Positions 1 to 11,036 of a stretch of DNA of 64,000 nt are shown here, piece after piece. The position numbers were made by a program, and so were the translations under genes. The DNA lies in contig JAIUSX010000119.1 of NCBI GenBank assembly GCA_026573805.1, forward strand, positions 4,216,001-4,280,000, in the 5' to 3' direction. Numbering within the stretch: position 1 is the stretch's first letter; each line of letters opens with the position of its first letter. Under the pieces are notes generated by a model. That model searched no databases. It was not told the origin of the DNA and saw nothing but the letters and a program-made list of their open reading frames with translations. The stretch is from Hesperophylax magnus. Taxonomy: Eukaryota > Arthropoda > Insecta > Trichoptera > Limnephilidae.

Positions 1-618
1 TTTTATTGCAAGTTTCTAATACAATTAAATTAACTGTTAAGAGGAAACGAGGGTGCGGCGAAATTCGAAAAATATGTACATTATTCAAATTTACAAAATT
101 TCAAAATTGTTGCTGTTTCTTACGGAGCGAAAGGGACAACTGCACATCAGGCTGATTACACTTAATAAAATCATAAAAATTGAGGTTTTCTCTTCTCCTG
201 TTTTTTCAACTAAAACTGGACTGATTTTAAAATGGTTTAACCAATTGCATTGGAAGAAATTATTTAAAGTCTGTACAGTTTTTTAGATACTTTTTCAAAT
301 TTGTATACTGAAGTCTGTTGATGGCGTTCAAACCAGGCAATTTTAAGAATTTTTTAAAGGTCCAACTCTTATAAGAAGAAATTAATCAAAAAAGCAAACG
401 TAGATTAACATTCCAATGGTCAATGTTGACATAGTATTTAAAAAAATGTCCGAATCAAAATCCAGAGAAGTAATAAAGGAATACGTTTCAAATTGGTAAA
501 AATCACCCACGTTTCCTCTTAAAATGCAATTAAAATTCAATCGAGAGTCATTTCAAAAAAATATACTTTAAAAAGTGCGTGTCCAAAGACAAAGACAAAT
601 TTGACTTCAATTTTTCAG

Positions 619-778
619 GTCTTCAGTTGGGGCAGAGAGGAGACGGGAGAACCGTCAAAGAATCTGAAATCCATGACTTTTCCTATCGTCAATATCACCC
701 AATGCCGGGATAAATACTCCGAGCTAGCATTTGAGAGGTTCCTTACTTCAGAAAAGCTGTGTGGAGGATACAACAATG
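619..778 (+). CDS. Exon: S1 protease GWG segment
   Basis: A 160-nt exon with acceptor tttttcag|gt and donor aatg|gtttgt. It encodes VFSWGREETG and runs to CGGYNNG. The alternative donor four bases downstream (gtaaat) would break the frame of the next exon and is rejected. Confidence 0.82.
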
Positions 779-3700
779 GTTTGTAAATCTATATATTTAC
801 ATAAAAATAATGTTTCTTTCTTTGTTCCCTAAACTACTAGACCGATGTCACTGAAAATCTCACAGTTTGTTCTTCTTAGTGCCAGAAGTGTTTAAATAGT
901 ATAAGAAGTTTGAATGTTTGAATGGTATAAGAAGTAGAAGAGGTAGAAGACGCCCGAGGAAGACTTTACGCATTATCTCTGCACGTGAATGAGTTACGGA
1001 GTCCAATTAAATAAATAATGTAGTTTTTTAAAGTAACACGATAGTGTAGGTATACAGCAGTGAATGGTAGAACAAAGTCGGGGACGCCCGAAGAAGATAC
1101 AAATCAAATATTTGTTGTTGTTAAATGATGCGTACCTACGTGATAAACGAAGACAGTTGTGTAAGAAGAATGTATGATGCGCAAGAGGATTGTGGAAGAA
1201 GTCGGGGATGCCTGAAGGCATTGGCACAATCAAGATAAATAAATACTTACCAACGGAAAAATAAAAATACTTATGTTTGGTCAAAACTTTATTCTAAATC
1301 ATTTATACCTCCGAGCGATGCCAGGTACACTTCAGCTAGTGTTTTATGATTTTAAGGAAAACTGTTCCTTCCACTGAAGAGATACATCGATAGAATTGTG
1401 TTTTAGACCCAAAGATAATAAAGATATCTGTATTTCAGGGTGCAAAGTAAAATCAACTTGGTGATGTCTGTTATTGACAATGAGTAAACGCAAGACAAAA
1501 TATGTAATGTAACACCTAATGGAATTGACTAGTTAGAATAAGTTAAAGTTTTCTACTCAGTGTAAAGATATAAACACCCCCATGTACCGTCTGCCACGTG
1601 TTAACCCTTTCACACCTGCATTATTAGATCCATATATATATAAAATATATAATTATTTGAAATTTTTCGGTATTTAATTTTTTGTTTTTGTTTTATATTT
1701 ATGTTTATGTTTTTGTTTTAAGTTATTGAGCCACTAAGCCATTAATTTGGCTTAACATTGGACGTCAGAGGATATTTTTTAAATAGTAAGGTAAAATAAA
1801 TATAGCATAAGAGTAATACAAATAACTGTTTCATGTCAAAAACATACATTTATAATGTAGTGATAATCTCTAAGGTTTAAAACAAATACAATTTTAACTA
1901 AAAATCATTCAGAAATAAATAAATGATCGAGGATAATTATATCGGACGTACAGAGCCAAAGTCATTATGAGATAACAAGATCTCAAGTTTTTACGATGTC
2001 CTTAATATTTTTGATAAAACCATTAACATATCTGCGTCAATATAAATATGATACTATAATATTATCCCACACAAATGGGTTTTCGGCGCCACCATACATT
2101 TAAAAACTAATGTTCTGTTTGTTCAACACAGTGAAGAGATAAGGGTGATCACTAATTACTCTCATTGAACATGTGTGAAATTTAATGTATAATTTTGTCC
2201 AATAAATAGAGAAGTAACTGGTACAAACAGTCACTTCTCATCCGAGAGTACTCGGAAGTAATACTTGTTTAATTTAATGTTTTCCTACTGCACCTGCAAA
2301 AACTCTCAGATCAAGGTGTCAATGTGTGCCGGTGCCCTATTGAATTTGCAGTATTTATGCGGGCTTCACTAACTTGGTCCCGTACAATAATAATCTTTAA
2401 AATTCGCCATTTCTAGTCGAAAAAATGCGCGTACCTAAAAGTGTTAATTTGAATGAACAATGAAATTCATTTAAGATATTCTGGCAAATGACTGTGAACA
2501 GTGAATTGAACTGATGTTGTCACTATAGAACCCATCTTTATGTTCTAAAATAATTGTAATTCTAGTAGTAAATATTGATATCTCACCTTATAAGTAATCA
2601 ATGATGGCAGAAATTCGATGAAACTCACAATCGACAGATGTCAAAATATTTATCGTGTTTGTGGCGGGAATAAGGATTTCAACCGAGCGGAAAATTGACA
2701 CAACAGAAAAGACTACAAGCTATAAGAAAACAGTTACATGGCTTTTCTGTATCACTACCGTTACGGTAAAATTCACAAAATTCGTGTTAATTTGAATTAA
2801 CTCTGGAGCTGAAAGGTTTAACCTGGTCGGTGTTGGATAGGTCAATATATTATATGGCAAACGATGTAAAAGTGATATATTCTTATATTATACATGCACC
2901 AATTAAGTGGCAAAAATTAAGCAAGCAAACTAAATTTTCGTTATTTATTTCTAATTAAATTTATCAAACATTTTCAAATAGAAATTTCATTAGTTGTTGC
3001 TTCAGACGGATCGCATAATGCATGGAAGCCTCTCCCAACTAGCAAAAAAAAGGCTTGAACAATCAAAAGTACATGAATCAATTGTGAATTAAATAGTGTA
3101 TAAAGTGTTTGAAATTAATTGTGACTATAATAGTGTAAAAAGTGATGAAATCAATTGTGACTACAATAGTGTAGAAAGTGTACGAAATCAATAATTAAAA
3201 TAGTGCGAAGAGTGATGATATCAATTGTGATAGTAACGGTGCATAAAGTGGTGAAATCAATTGTGAAAATAATAGTGCATAAAGTGGATGAAATCAATAA
3301 TTGTGACTATAGTAATATAAAAAGTGATGAAATCAATTGTGACTACAATAGTGTAGAAAGTGTACGAAATCAATAATTAAAATAGTGGGAAGATTGATGA
3401 AATCAACTGTGAAAATAGCGGTGCATAACGTGGTGAAATTAATTGTAAAAATAATAGTGCTTAAAGTTTATGAAATCAATAATTGTAACTATAATAGTGT
3501 TTAAAATTCACGAAATCAATTAAGTGACTATAATAGTGCAAGCGGACTCTTTTGACCCATCGTCTTGCACCCCAGTGGGAGGGATGAATTCATACGTCCG
3601 TCAATCCTGGTCACACTGACTTCCAGATTCTTACCCACTCATAATACCCTTTTCTTTCCCAGAACTTCCAAAAAACCTTCCATAAATCATCCATAAAGAT

Positions 3701-4043
3701 GACACAGAGGTCATGAGTGAAATGATTTTTCTCAGGGCCTCAGGGTGGAGTTTATGTAAAAAAAAAACATACACAGTGCCAATTGCAAAACAATTGTTGA
3801 CTCAAGTTTATAATTGCTAGTTCCTTGCCTGTCTTTCCAGGGACAACTGCCTTATGCCAGGGGGATAGCGGGGCTGGACTGGTGGCCCCGGAGAAGACTG
3901 TGATGGGGAAGATGCGATGGAACCTCCTCGGAGTTGTTAGCAGCGGCCCAATGAGCAACGGCAGTTCCGAGTGCTGGTCCACTTACACATCCTTCACCCA
4001 AGTGTACAAACTGCGGTACTGGATTTTAAGGCACTTAAAATAG
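619..4043 (+). CDS. Serine protease (S1, ModSP-like), 3' part of gene, two exons
   Basis: This is the C-terminal end of a chymotrypsin-fold serine protease; the upstream exons (His, Asp) lie left of the window. The first exon (619-778) follows a tttttcag acceptor and carries the FSWGRE segment (GWG equivalent). The second (3841-4043) carries the active-site motif CQGDSGAG, then the C-terminal helix and a TAG stop. Both splice sites keep phase: exon 1 ends one base into a Gly codon and exon 2 supplies the other two. The residue in the S1-pocket position six before Ser is Ala, not Asp, so trypsin-like cleavage after Arg/Lys is not expected (inference). The exon lengths and phases match the minus-strand protease gene ending at 21292, and the C-termini share YTxFTQVYKLRYWIL-type sequence, so the two are paralogues in convergent orientation. 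The 3.06-kb intron is filled with repeats. Confidence 0.85.
779..3069. other. Intron sequence, no gene recognised
   Basis: AT-rich intron of the plus-strand protease. At 945, 1076 and 1199 it holds three degenerate GGACGCCCGAAG-like stretches, each able to read as RGRPRK. They resemble the basic tail of RTE-type reverse transcriptases, but too little is left to call. Nothing else is recognised. Confidence 0.5.
3070..3541. repeat. Degenerate AT-rich tandem repeat, ~42-bp motif with 182-bp higher-order copy
   Basis: The core word GATGAAATCAATTGTGACTA followed by AATAGTG(T/C)AnAAAGTG recurs every 40-45 bp with substitutions. A longer segment that starts at 3141 recurs almost unchanged at 3323, so a block of about 182 bp (about four motifs) was itself duplicated. 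The array ends exactly where a dispersed repeat begins. Confidence 0.8.
3541..3770 (+). repeat. Dispersed repeat A, 5'-truncated copy
   Basis: It matches the right-hand part of the copy at 6940-7315: CTCTTTTGACCCATCGTCTT, then the ACGTCCGTCAATCCTGG and CATAAAGATGACA words, ending in an A-run. The same family seeded the 158-bp satellite at 40 kb. The type of element is unknown. Confidence 0.65.
3841..4043 (+). CDS. Exon: S1 protease catalytic Ser and C-terminus
   Basis: The acceptor is tctttccag|gg. The exon contains LCQGDSGAGLV with the nucleophile Ser and ends RYWILRHLK-stop. It aligns along its whole length with the last exon of the minus-strand paralogue (21292-21503). Confidence 0.88.
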
Positions 4044-5480
4044 TTTGAAGTAGACCACTAAATAATGACATTTCAATACCATCTTCATTATAACTCTTGT
4101 GACTCTCGTTGTCTGATAGCTCTTTTAGGTTACAACAAAACACAGTAGACTTTTATTGTGAATTAAGAACTTCAGTTCTTTTTCATTATTTCAGTAAAAT
4201 AACTTCTGACTAAAATACTAGTAAATTTGTTTTTTCTCTCTTTCTACTTTCAAGGGTGTTCTAGGCCACAATTTCAAATTATGGAGAGAGGGGAGATGAA
4301 TTTTTATAGTAATTTAGTTTAAATTGACAAATTTCAAAATTATACGGAAGATTGGTGTCTTAGAAGAAAATTAGTGTTGAATTGAGGTGGTTTTTATTGT
4401 TATTATTAGATTTAATATTAGTTAAATCAATTTACAATGTTTTATTCTGTGTGTCACCCCATATCGCACCAAATCTGTGTCTGTGTAACTGGTCACACGG
4501 ACCCTACATTTTATTTGTACAGCGGCGTTGAGAGTATAGACGTTTTTTATTTTTAAGTTTAACCACTTTTAATATTGAAGAACACTAGGAATAATGTCTA
4601 CTGTTATTGTATTGTACAAATGTGAAAAATACATCCATGGCCGCACCTGGTAAACAATTTATGATTGTTTAAAAACCTAAATTAATAGTAAAAATGGTTT
4701 GGCGCCACTAAATTAACTAATAAGACAAATGCTCCTTTATCACTTAGGTCAATTGCATTTTGTTGCAGTGATCATTTGGATGTAATTACAATAGTTTAAT
4801 TTAGGTGATCTAATAAATGTTTACTACAAACTAATCCTATATTGTATTTAAGTGATCTAATATGGGATGATTTAGACTACAGTTATTCGTTGGCCTTATT
4901 CATGTACTCGATGACGTAAAATTTACCTATTTTTATCCAACTTTAAATCTGGCTGCCCGCGAATGCTCCAAGTCGGCAGAACTTTTTTGTACTAACTTGA
5001 CCCCTATCGTAAGAAACCATTCCCGTTCTGTTCCATAAGGTACATTATAATGTAGTTTTTTCGAAAAAAATCGTTCACTATTTCCTTGACTGGGCGGATT
5101 CCTCCAAGAGGCGCACCGGCAGACTTACTAAGGCTTACTAAATGTCTATGCTCACTACAAAGTAGTTTCATCTGTGTACTCGATGACTTGTTTGTTGTGC
5201 CGGGATACTATTAATAGACTATTAGTAGTTAATTATTAGTTAGAAGTTATTTAAGTTGAGCTAAATTTGATTGTAACAATAAACTCACTACTATTTGCGC
5301 TATTATAATATTTTGCTAGATTATATCTGTTGGCAAGTCACCTTTTCTGTATATTTTATCCTGTTTAAATGAAGTGTTTTCTATTATTGTAGCATTCTAT
5401 GCCTTAAGAAAATTTCAGCTGTATCACATACAATGTCGTTTTGTATACATGTTGTTGTGTTCTTAAATGTAATACTAATA
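4044..5480. other. Intergenic, fragments of non-LTR 3' sequence only
   Basis: AT-rich sequence with no coding signal. At about 4250-4310 it shares TTCAAATTATGGAGA and flanking words with 28945-29000, next to a decayed RNase H fragment. This suggests a scrap of the same element's 3' end. The rest is unassigned. Confidence 0.4.
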
Positions 5481-5499
5481 TTCGTCTATGTACCACTGT

Positions 5500-5570
5500 G
5501 TACTTATAATCTCATGTATCACATTATTGTAAAAGCCTTTTATGGCGTTTAATAAATAAATAAAATTAGT
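5500..5570 (+). mobile_element. Non-LTR retrotransposon 3' terminus (hairpin plus A-rich tail)
   Basis: It contains TGTAAAAGCCTTTTATGGCG followed by TTTAATAAATAAATAAAA. The GCC/GGC hairpin and A-rich end match termini at 43600-43660 (minus) and about 45160-45205, which follow jockey-like RT remains. The coding part is absent here. Confidence 0.55.
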
Positions 5571-5689
5571 ACATTTTAATTCTAGACCATTAAGCAAGCG
5601 GTCTCTCTCTCTTGCACTTGCCTGAAATTGTATTTCGCCATCCCATTTGAATATAGTAATCATATTGAAACACAGTTATGCATGGAAAT

Positions 5690-5875
5690 ACAGGCCCAAA
5701 TTGGATATATTCGTTCGGGTTCAATTCTCGTCGGCGGTATGTATTTTTTCTCTGAAGATTTTTCAAATTATTTTGGTGTTTCAGGCTAGTAATTATTGCT
5801 TAAAAGCAATATGTTATCCTTTGTGCTATGCATAAAAGAACTTTGTATTGTAAACATTAGTTTATCATCTATATA
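5690..5875 (+). mobile_element. tRNA-derived SINE-like copy, degraded head
   Basis: A B-box-like GGGTTCAATTCTCG and GTCGGCGGTATGTATT are followed by a body (GGTGTTTCAGGCTAGTAATT, ATCCTTTGTGCTATGCATAA, AACATTAGTTTATCAT). The body is shared with the copies at 48480-48800 and 52376-52480. The tRNA-like 5' half is not recognisable here. Confidence 0.6.
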
Positions 5876-5879
5876 AATC

Positions 5880-6935
5880 AAAATGCGAATGTTCAACTTG
5901 TGCAGCTATTTAAAACAAAGAAAACTTTAAAATTTAATAAGCTGTCACTAAAACCGATACAGATAAATATATTTTCAGGTTAGTTTTAATATTCTCCTGA
6001 CGAAGGAAGGGCGCTTCCGAAACCGGTAGAGTACAATTAAAATTAAAATGGTCTAAAAAAAATTTATATCTTTTATTGTAAATATATATTCATTGATCGT
6101 ATTGACTCATTCACAGGATATAATAAAGTATCCTTGGTTTTGTTCTATGAATAAGTCATGTCCAGGAGTTCCCATTTGAAGATTTGGAACCCACAGTATT
6201 ATCTATACATTTATAGTTCATAATATATTCAAAACTTTAAACTTTATTCTGTATACTTTATACCTTGTTCTTTTGAAATATATATTTTTATTTATGTTTA
6301 TGGCACATTTTGTGATGTTTATATTTAAATCTTTTCTTCAAATTGAACAATTCCTTTCAATGTGCATTTCGATAGTAGCAATAAAGGCGAATGGTAGCTG
6401 ATTTATCAGTTATAGATAGAATTTTAAACAACAATAACATTTTATTTTTATTTTTACTAGTTTCAATTGCAAAGTTTGTACAAGATATTGGTATAAAGTA
6501 TAATGTAAGTGTAAATTCATGTTTTTTCCTCTGGGGTTTTCTGTTCTGAGGCGGCCTGTAATTTTTAAACTTTTGTATTTAGTTTCAAGTTGTCTTTACA
6601 AAGTCTTCATAATGTTTGTAAGTTGATTATCACTTTGTTCTTTCAGATATGTTTTTACTTTTGTTATAAATATATTCATTTGAGTTATTTTTTTGTTTGA
6701 TTTTGTAGAACATTGTATAATTTTGTCCCTAAATAATTTTAACAAAGTATGATTTTTTTGTCATACAGCACTATTCTACACACTTGATTTCAAAACAAAC
6801 GCAGCAGTAAATTTAATAACTAACCGTGTTCTTCAAACCTTCAATAATATTTTACTAACATCGGCATTAGAAACTAATCATAAAGATTATTCTATAATTA
6901 CCGATCACAAGAAATTCGGATGAAATCTTTAAGAG
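5880..6935. other. Intergenic, nothing recognised
   Basis: Very AT-rich, with many T-runs, no supported coding sequence and no clear repeat structure. Confidence 0.4.
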
Positions 6936-6939
6936 ATTT

Positions 6940-7315
6940 AATTTGAGAGGCGGGTTTGGGTACCGCCGCCCCGGTAACCATTAATTGGATAACCAACACC
7001 TCTGCCATAAGTCACCCCAAGTGTCAAGCTACGTCTCGATGTGTTCAGGATGCGTCTGCCCACCAGCTGCGTGGCTTGCCAGATCGGGAGAGGCTGGTTT
7101 GAGGAGACCCTTGACCTCTCCAACTGGTCTCTTTTGAACCATCGTCTTGCGTCGCAGCGGGAGGAATAGATCATTCGTCCGTCACTCCTGGACACACTTA
7201 TCTCAGAACTTCCTTTCCTTAAAAAGACTCTCCACACAGCATCCCACAAAGATGACATATGCTCTGAGGGAGATTATTTTCCTCAAGGCCTCCTGTTTGG
7301 GTGTAATGTATAAAA
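6940..7315 (+). repeat. Dispersed repeat A, single-unit full copy
   Basis: It carries GATAACCAACACCTCTGCCA at the left, then GTGTTCAGGATGC, CCAGATCGGGAGAGGCTGGT and the GGGAGATTATTTTCCTCA end. The same left and right ends flank the 158-bp satellite at 39955-43450, but here the central unit occurs once and holds about 58 bp more. No convincing protein on either strand; class unknown. Confidence 0.7.
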
Positions 7316-7504
7316 AATAGAATATGTGAAACTTTATGCCAAAAACATAATATCATACACCTTCAATCACAGATCTGACATTTTTACAATGTCCAAATTG
7401 CTCGTGATACTAAAACCAAAAGACATAACGTTTTAAGGAATGTAGTCCAACGCCATAAAAAACGATTAAAATTTACGGAAAAACAAAAAAAAACGACATA
7501 TGTG

Positions 7505-7575
7505 GTCTAGGGGTAAGACTCTCCGCTAGCAAGTAGAAGAAGGTCGCGGGTTCAAATCCCGGTAAATTAGTGTTA
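7505..7575 (+). mobile_element. tRNA-like SINE head (A and B boxes)
   Basis: TGGTCTAGGGGTAAGACT resembles an A box and GCGGGTTCAAATCCCG is a near-perfect B box/T-arm with four of five pairs. The D and anticodon arms do not fold properly, so this looks like a Pol III promoter head of a SINE, not a working tRNA. The body appears to continue to about 8030 and is interrupted by the Penelope insertion at 7688. Confidence 0.45.
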
Positions 7576-7740
7576 TTTCACAATTTATTCATTAAAAAAA
7601 TAAATAGTATACTTACGGCATGTTACAGAGTGGAAGATACTCTCTGGTGTAAGACCACCATTCAGAATTGAAACGTGGCTTGAAATCTTTTTTGTTATTT
7701 GTTTTCGGGGTGTTATGCCGTGTTGCGCTAACTCCTTCTT

Positions 7741-7786
7741 TAGCCAACGTTTCGGACAGCATTGCAGTGTCCATCATCAGGGCAGA
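7741..7786 (-). ncRNA. Hammerhead ribozyme motif, left arm
   Basis: Mirror image of the right-arm motif: on the minus strand CTGATGA, a GGACA/TGTCC stem, then GAAAC. The cleavage triplet is GTT, not the preferred GTC. Confidence 0.55.
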
Positions 7787-7822
7787 TGTGTTATTAAATG
7801 TAAGTGTTACAAATAACACATC

Positions 7823-7868
7823 TGCCCTGATGATGGACACTGCAATGCTGTCCGAAACGTTGGCTAAA
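7823..7868 (+). ncRNA. Hammerhead ribozyme motif, right arm
   Basis: The core CTGATGA (7827-7833) is followed by a stem II of GGACA pairing with TGTCC, then GAAAC (7854-7858). GCC before the core can pair with GGC after the cleavage site (stem I). Stem III would be the self-complementary ACGT, the minimal form that works as a dimer in Penelope-like elements. The triplet here is GTT, so activity is probably reduced. Confidence 0.6.
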
Positions 7869-8193
7869 GAAGGAGTTAGCGCAACACGGAATAACACCCC
7901 AAAAACAAATAACAAAAATACTTTTGGCCGTGAAAATCTTAAATCATATGTGGCTTGAAATCGCTTAAGCCGTGTTTGGCGACCAAATCTGAATAGCCAG
8001 GTACTTCCCCATATCCTTCCCCTTGCCACTACCTAATAACACTACACTACTACGCCAATCGCTCAAGACAGTTAAGAGCAGTTGGAACGGTATTCACAGA
8101 AAAAAATAAATAAGCGAAGGAGGTCGGAAGAAAAACCACTCCCATGTTCCAAACGCAACTACTGATATTCTCAAAATTTGCGCTCTTAAGCAT

Positions 8194-8500
8194 TCAGGAA
8201 AAAAAGAATTCACATGCCCTGAACGAAAGTATGCATGATTTAGAAACACTATCTGTGTGAAAATTATTTATAACACTATTTGCCATGTGATAAAAACAAA
8301 GTTGGCCACAGCACAGATCCTTGTGGCAACCCGACTTGGTTTGTTGCGGAGAGGAAGAAGAGTCGCCAACTAAAGTTTGAATTGTTCTTCCCTTTAGAAA
8401 GTCTGTAATCCAACTATGTAGTCTTGGATAATCGTGATTACACCATTTTTTAGACCAAACGTTCATGTTGAAAAGGCGGAGAAACACACGAAGGCTAAAA
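8194..8500 (-). pseudogene. Non-LTR reverse transcriptase fragment (palm region)
   Basis: The minus strand reads LHSWITDFLKGRTIQ and then SSSSPQQTKSG, which matches the segment before the PQGSVLSPTLF motif of jockey/CR1-type RTs. The PQGS motif follows in a shifted frame, so the fragment is broken. No other domains remain. Confidence 0.7.
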
Positions 8501-9081
8501 ACCTTTTGTCATATTTTTTTAAAGAAACTTTTCAGAAAGATCTCTTGTTCTTTTTATGCTCTTTTGTTTTTCAAGTCGAAAAATAGATTTCAGGATCAAA
8601 AAAAACAATGAAAATTATATACACGAAAGAGAAAAAAAAAATTGTACATTAAGTACAATTGTTGAGAAACGTTTTATTATTTTTTACGAGAAATACAATT
8701 GAAAGTTTTTTTTATTAAACTTTTGTGTAATTTGTTTCCAATCTTATAGTATCCGGTAATTAGTTAAACCATTTTACTTCAATGTATTATTTGTAAGGTG
8801 ATTTGGCTATGGTGGTATTAAAACATGGAATAGCTTAAAGCCAAGAACATCTGGTCTATAACTGATCGAAAAGTGACAAGTATTGTTAAAACAATCTCTG
8901 TGGATTTGAAAAAAAGTTTTTTTTTATAAATAATATGTAGTAAATTTTATTACTAACCTTTGTGCAAAAATTGTATCCATTTTATGTACTCTATGTAAAA
9001 GCCCCATTGTTTGTATAAAAGAGTAAGTAATTTAATCTTCCTACCTAATAAAAATTCGGGAATCCCTAAAGTCGGTATTTT

Positions 9082-9901
9082 TTCTTATTAAAACCCTTGA
9101 GGCCTAAGAAGGACACTAGACTACTAACTACCCACAAACATCAGACTCTGAAGGACAGATCTGTTCTTATTAAAACCCTTGAGGCCTAGGAAGGACACTA
9201 GACTACTAACTAGCTACAAACATCAGACTCTGAAGGACAGATCTGTTCTTATTAAAACCCTTGAGGCCTAGGAACGACACTAGACTACTAACTAGCTACA
9301 AACATCAGACTCTGAAGGACAGATCTGTTCTTATTAAAACCCTTGAAGCCTAGGAAGGACACTAGACTACTAACTAGCTACAAACATCAGACTCTGAAGG
9401 ACAGATCTGTTCTTATTAAAACCCTTGAGGCCTAGAAAGGACACTAGACTACTAACTACCCACAAACATCAGACTCTGAAGGACAGATCTGTTCTTATTA
9501 AAACCCTTGAGGCCTAGGAAGGACACTAGACTACTAACTAGCTACAAACATCAGACTCTGAAGGACAGATCTGTTCTTATTAAAACCCTTGAGGCCTAGG
9601 AACGACACTAGACTACTAACTACCCACAAACATCAGACTCTGAAGGACAGATCTGTTCTTATTAAAACCCTTGAGGCCTAGGAAGGATACTAGACTACTA
9701 ACTAGCTATAAACATCAGACTCTGAAGGACAGATCTGTTCTTATTAAAACCCTTGAGGCCTAGGAACGACACTAGACTACTAACTAGCTACAAACATCAG
9801 ACTCTGAAGGACAGATCTGTTCTTATTAAAACCCTTGAGGCCTTGGAAGGACACTAGACTACTAACTAGCTACGAACATCAGACTCTGAAGGACAGATCG
9901 G
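9082..9901. repeat. 82-bp tandem repeat, 10 copies
   Basis: Ten head-to-tail units of 82 bp, each with AAAACCCTTGAGGCCTAGGA, ACTAGACTACTAACTAGCTA and CATCAGACTCTGAAGGACAG. They differ at a few positions only, for example CTAGCTACAAA against CTACCCACAAA. One diverged unit is present in inverse orientation at 19978-20060, so the array is an expansion inside one arm of an inverted repeat. Confidence 0.92.
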
Positions 9902-10235
9902 ATCTTAAAAAGATATTTTTCTTGTTTTTTATAATGCGTAGATATGTGATTTGTTCGTCATTGGACTGATAAATAATTATTCTTCTCACTTTTTATGAAA
10001 TAAATAGGCGAAATTTTTTCATTGATAGTTGAAAGTTAAAAAAGATATTTATATTTTTTATTGTATTAAAGGCATAACAAGTGAAGTGCCAGTTTTCTTA
10101 CTAATCACCTATACAAAAGAGATGAGTGTAGAATAGAGTTTTATAAATATAGAATTCTTTCAAAATTATGGACGTTCCGAGTCAAAATATCCCGGTAAGT
10201 TTTTTGTTAGCATTTTAATTTTTAAAATTAAAAAT
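9082..10235. repeat. Left arm of long inverted repeat flanking the gypsy element
   Basis: Beyond the 82-bp array, CATTGATAGTTGAAAGT (about 10020), TTTTATAAATATAGAATTCT and TTCCGAGTCAAAATATCC (up to about 10195) occur in inverse orientation at 19650-19830. The outer end carries CCCTTGAGGCCT, matched by AGGCCTGAAGGG at the far right. This is the layout of a TIR-type DNA element split by the gypsy insertion. No transposase was seen. Confidence 0.7.
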
Positions 10236-11017
10236 TGTCACGTAACGAATCGGACACGTTCAAAACTCCCGCGAATTCAAATTAGTCAGCGGTGAGTTGT
10301 TACCATTGTCGCTGTGCGCGCGCGCCTGCCTTGTGCACGGCCAAGTTGGTAAACTGCTCTACGCTCGACACGCCGGCCATTCAAATCACCAACGGCCGCC
10401 CCCACTCACAATCTAGCCTTGGCCCTGTCAACATGTCTGTTTTGCTATCAACCAGGACGCCATCGTTGCGCGCCTAAATTAACGGCCGCTTTGTACAAGT
10501 ATTTTCGAAGCCTGTACCTAATTGCTGTGCCTACTCACCATGGAGAAATGTACGCGTAATAGCGCGTACAGTACGGAAGATAACCCTCCTTTTGTGGTTC
10601 AACATGTACGCGAAACCTACTACAAATTCATGTAAGCGGATTAACTATCTTTACCTTTTATGTGCCTTTTTGTGACTTGAATCATGCCTACACACACGCT
10701 TGCCAGCCAGAACCTAAATTATCAAGAGAGATTGTTCCTAACGAAACGCTAGGAATATTTAGGATGTAAATGACCCATCTCATTTGTGTATCTGTTTGTA
10801 ATTGTGCTTTGTGAATATACTTTCATACCCCATTATTGCGTTTCCTTTGACGAATTCGAAGTGGTTTGTTTGGCAATCAGTTCCCCGTGTAAAAGCCGTA
10901 GCTGACCTGACGCCTGATGATCATGATCTCAACCTCTACCACCTGAGCTAACGCCGATATGTACTAAGGCACCCTTTTTGCAATGGACCTCTCACAGGGA
11001 AAATTGCGCCCTTTACA
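10236..11017 (+). repeat. Gypsy 5' LTR
   Basis: 782 bp, TGTCACG...TTTACA. It contains a short open frame starting near 10292 that is repeated in the 3' LTR and is not considered coding. Confidence 0.93.
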
Positions 11018-11018
11018 C

Positions 11019-11036
11019 TGTCGCCTAACATGGGGC
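11019..11036 (+). other. Primer-binding site, tRNA-Lys type
   Basis: TGTCGCCTAACATGGGGC directly follows the 5' LTR and agrees at 15 of 18 positions with the complement of the tRNA-Lys 3' end (TGGCGCCCAACGTGGGGC). Confidence 0.65.

Larger units (their letters stand above)
7675..7962. mobile_element. Palindromic Penelope mini-element (inverted pLTR pair) with 13-bp target duplication
   Basis: A 13-bp direct repeat GTGGCTTGAAATC lies at 7675-7687 and 7950-7962. Between them, two copies of the Penelope terminal repeat (pLTR) face away from a short centre at about 7793-7815. Each arm has the word GGCTAAAGAAGGAGTTAGCG seen in the full Penelope element at 45-48 kb. There is no RT or endonuclease. 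It is therefore a minimal, foldback Penelope derivative inserted on its own, not a broken edge of a larger copy. Confidence 0.75.

Noticed and set aside
10292..10477. 61-codon frame with Cys-rich start in the gypsy LTR
   Set aside because: It is repeated in both LTRs (again at 18575) and overlaps LTR regulatory sequence; no homology recognised.
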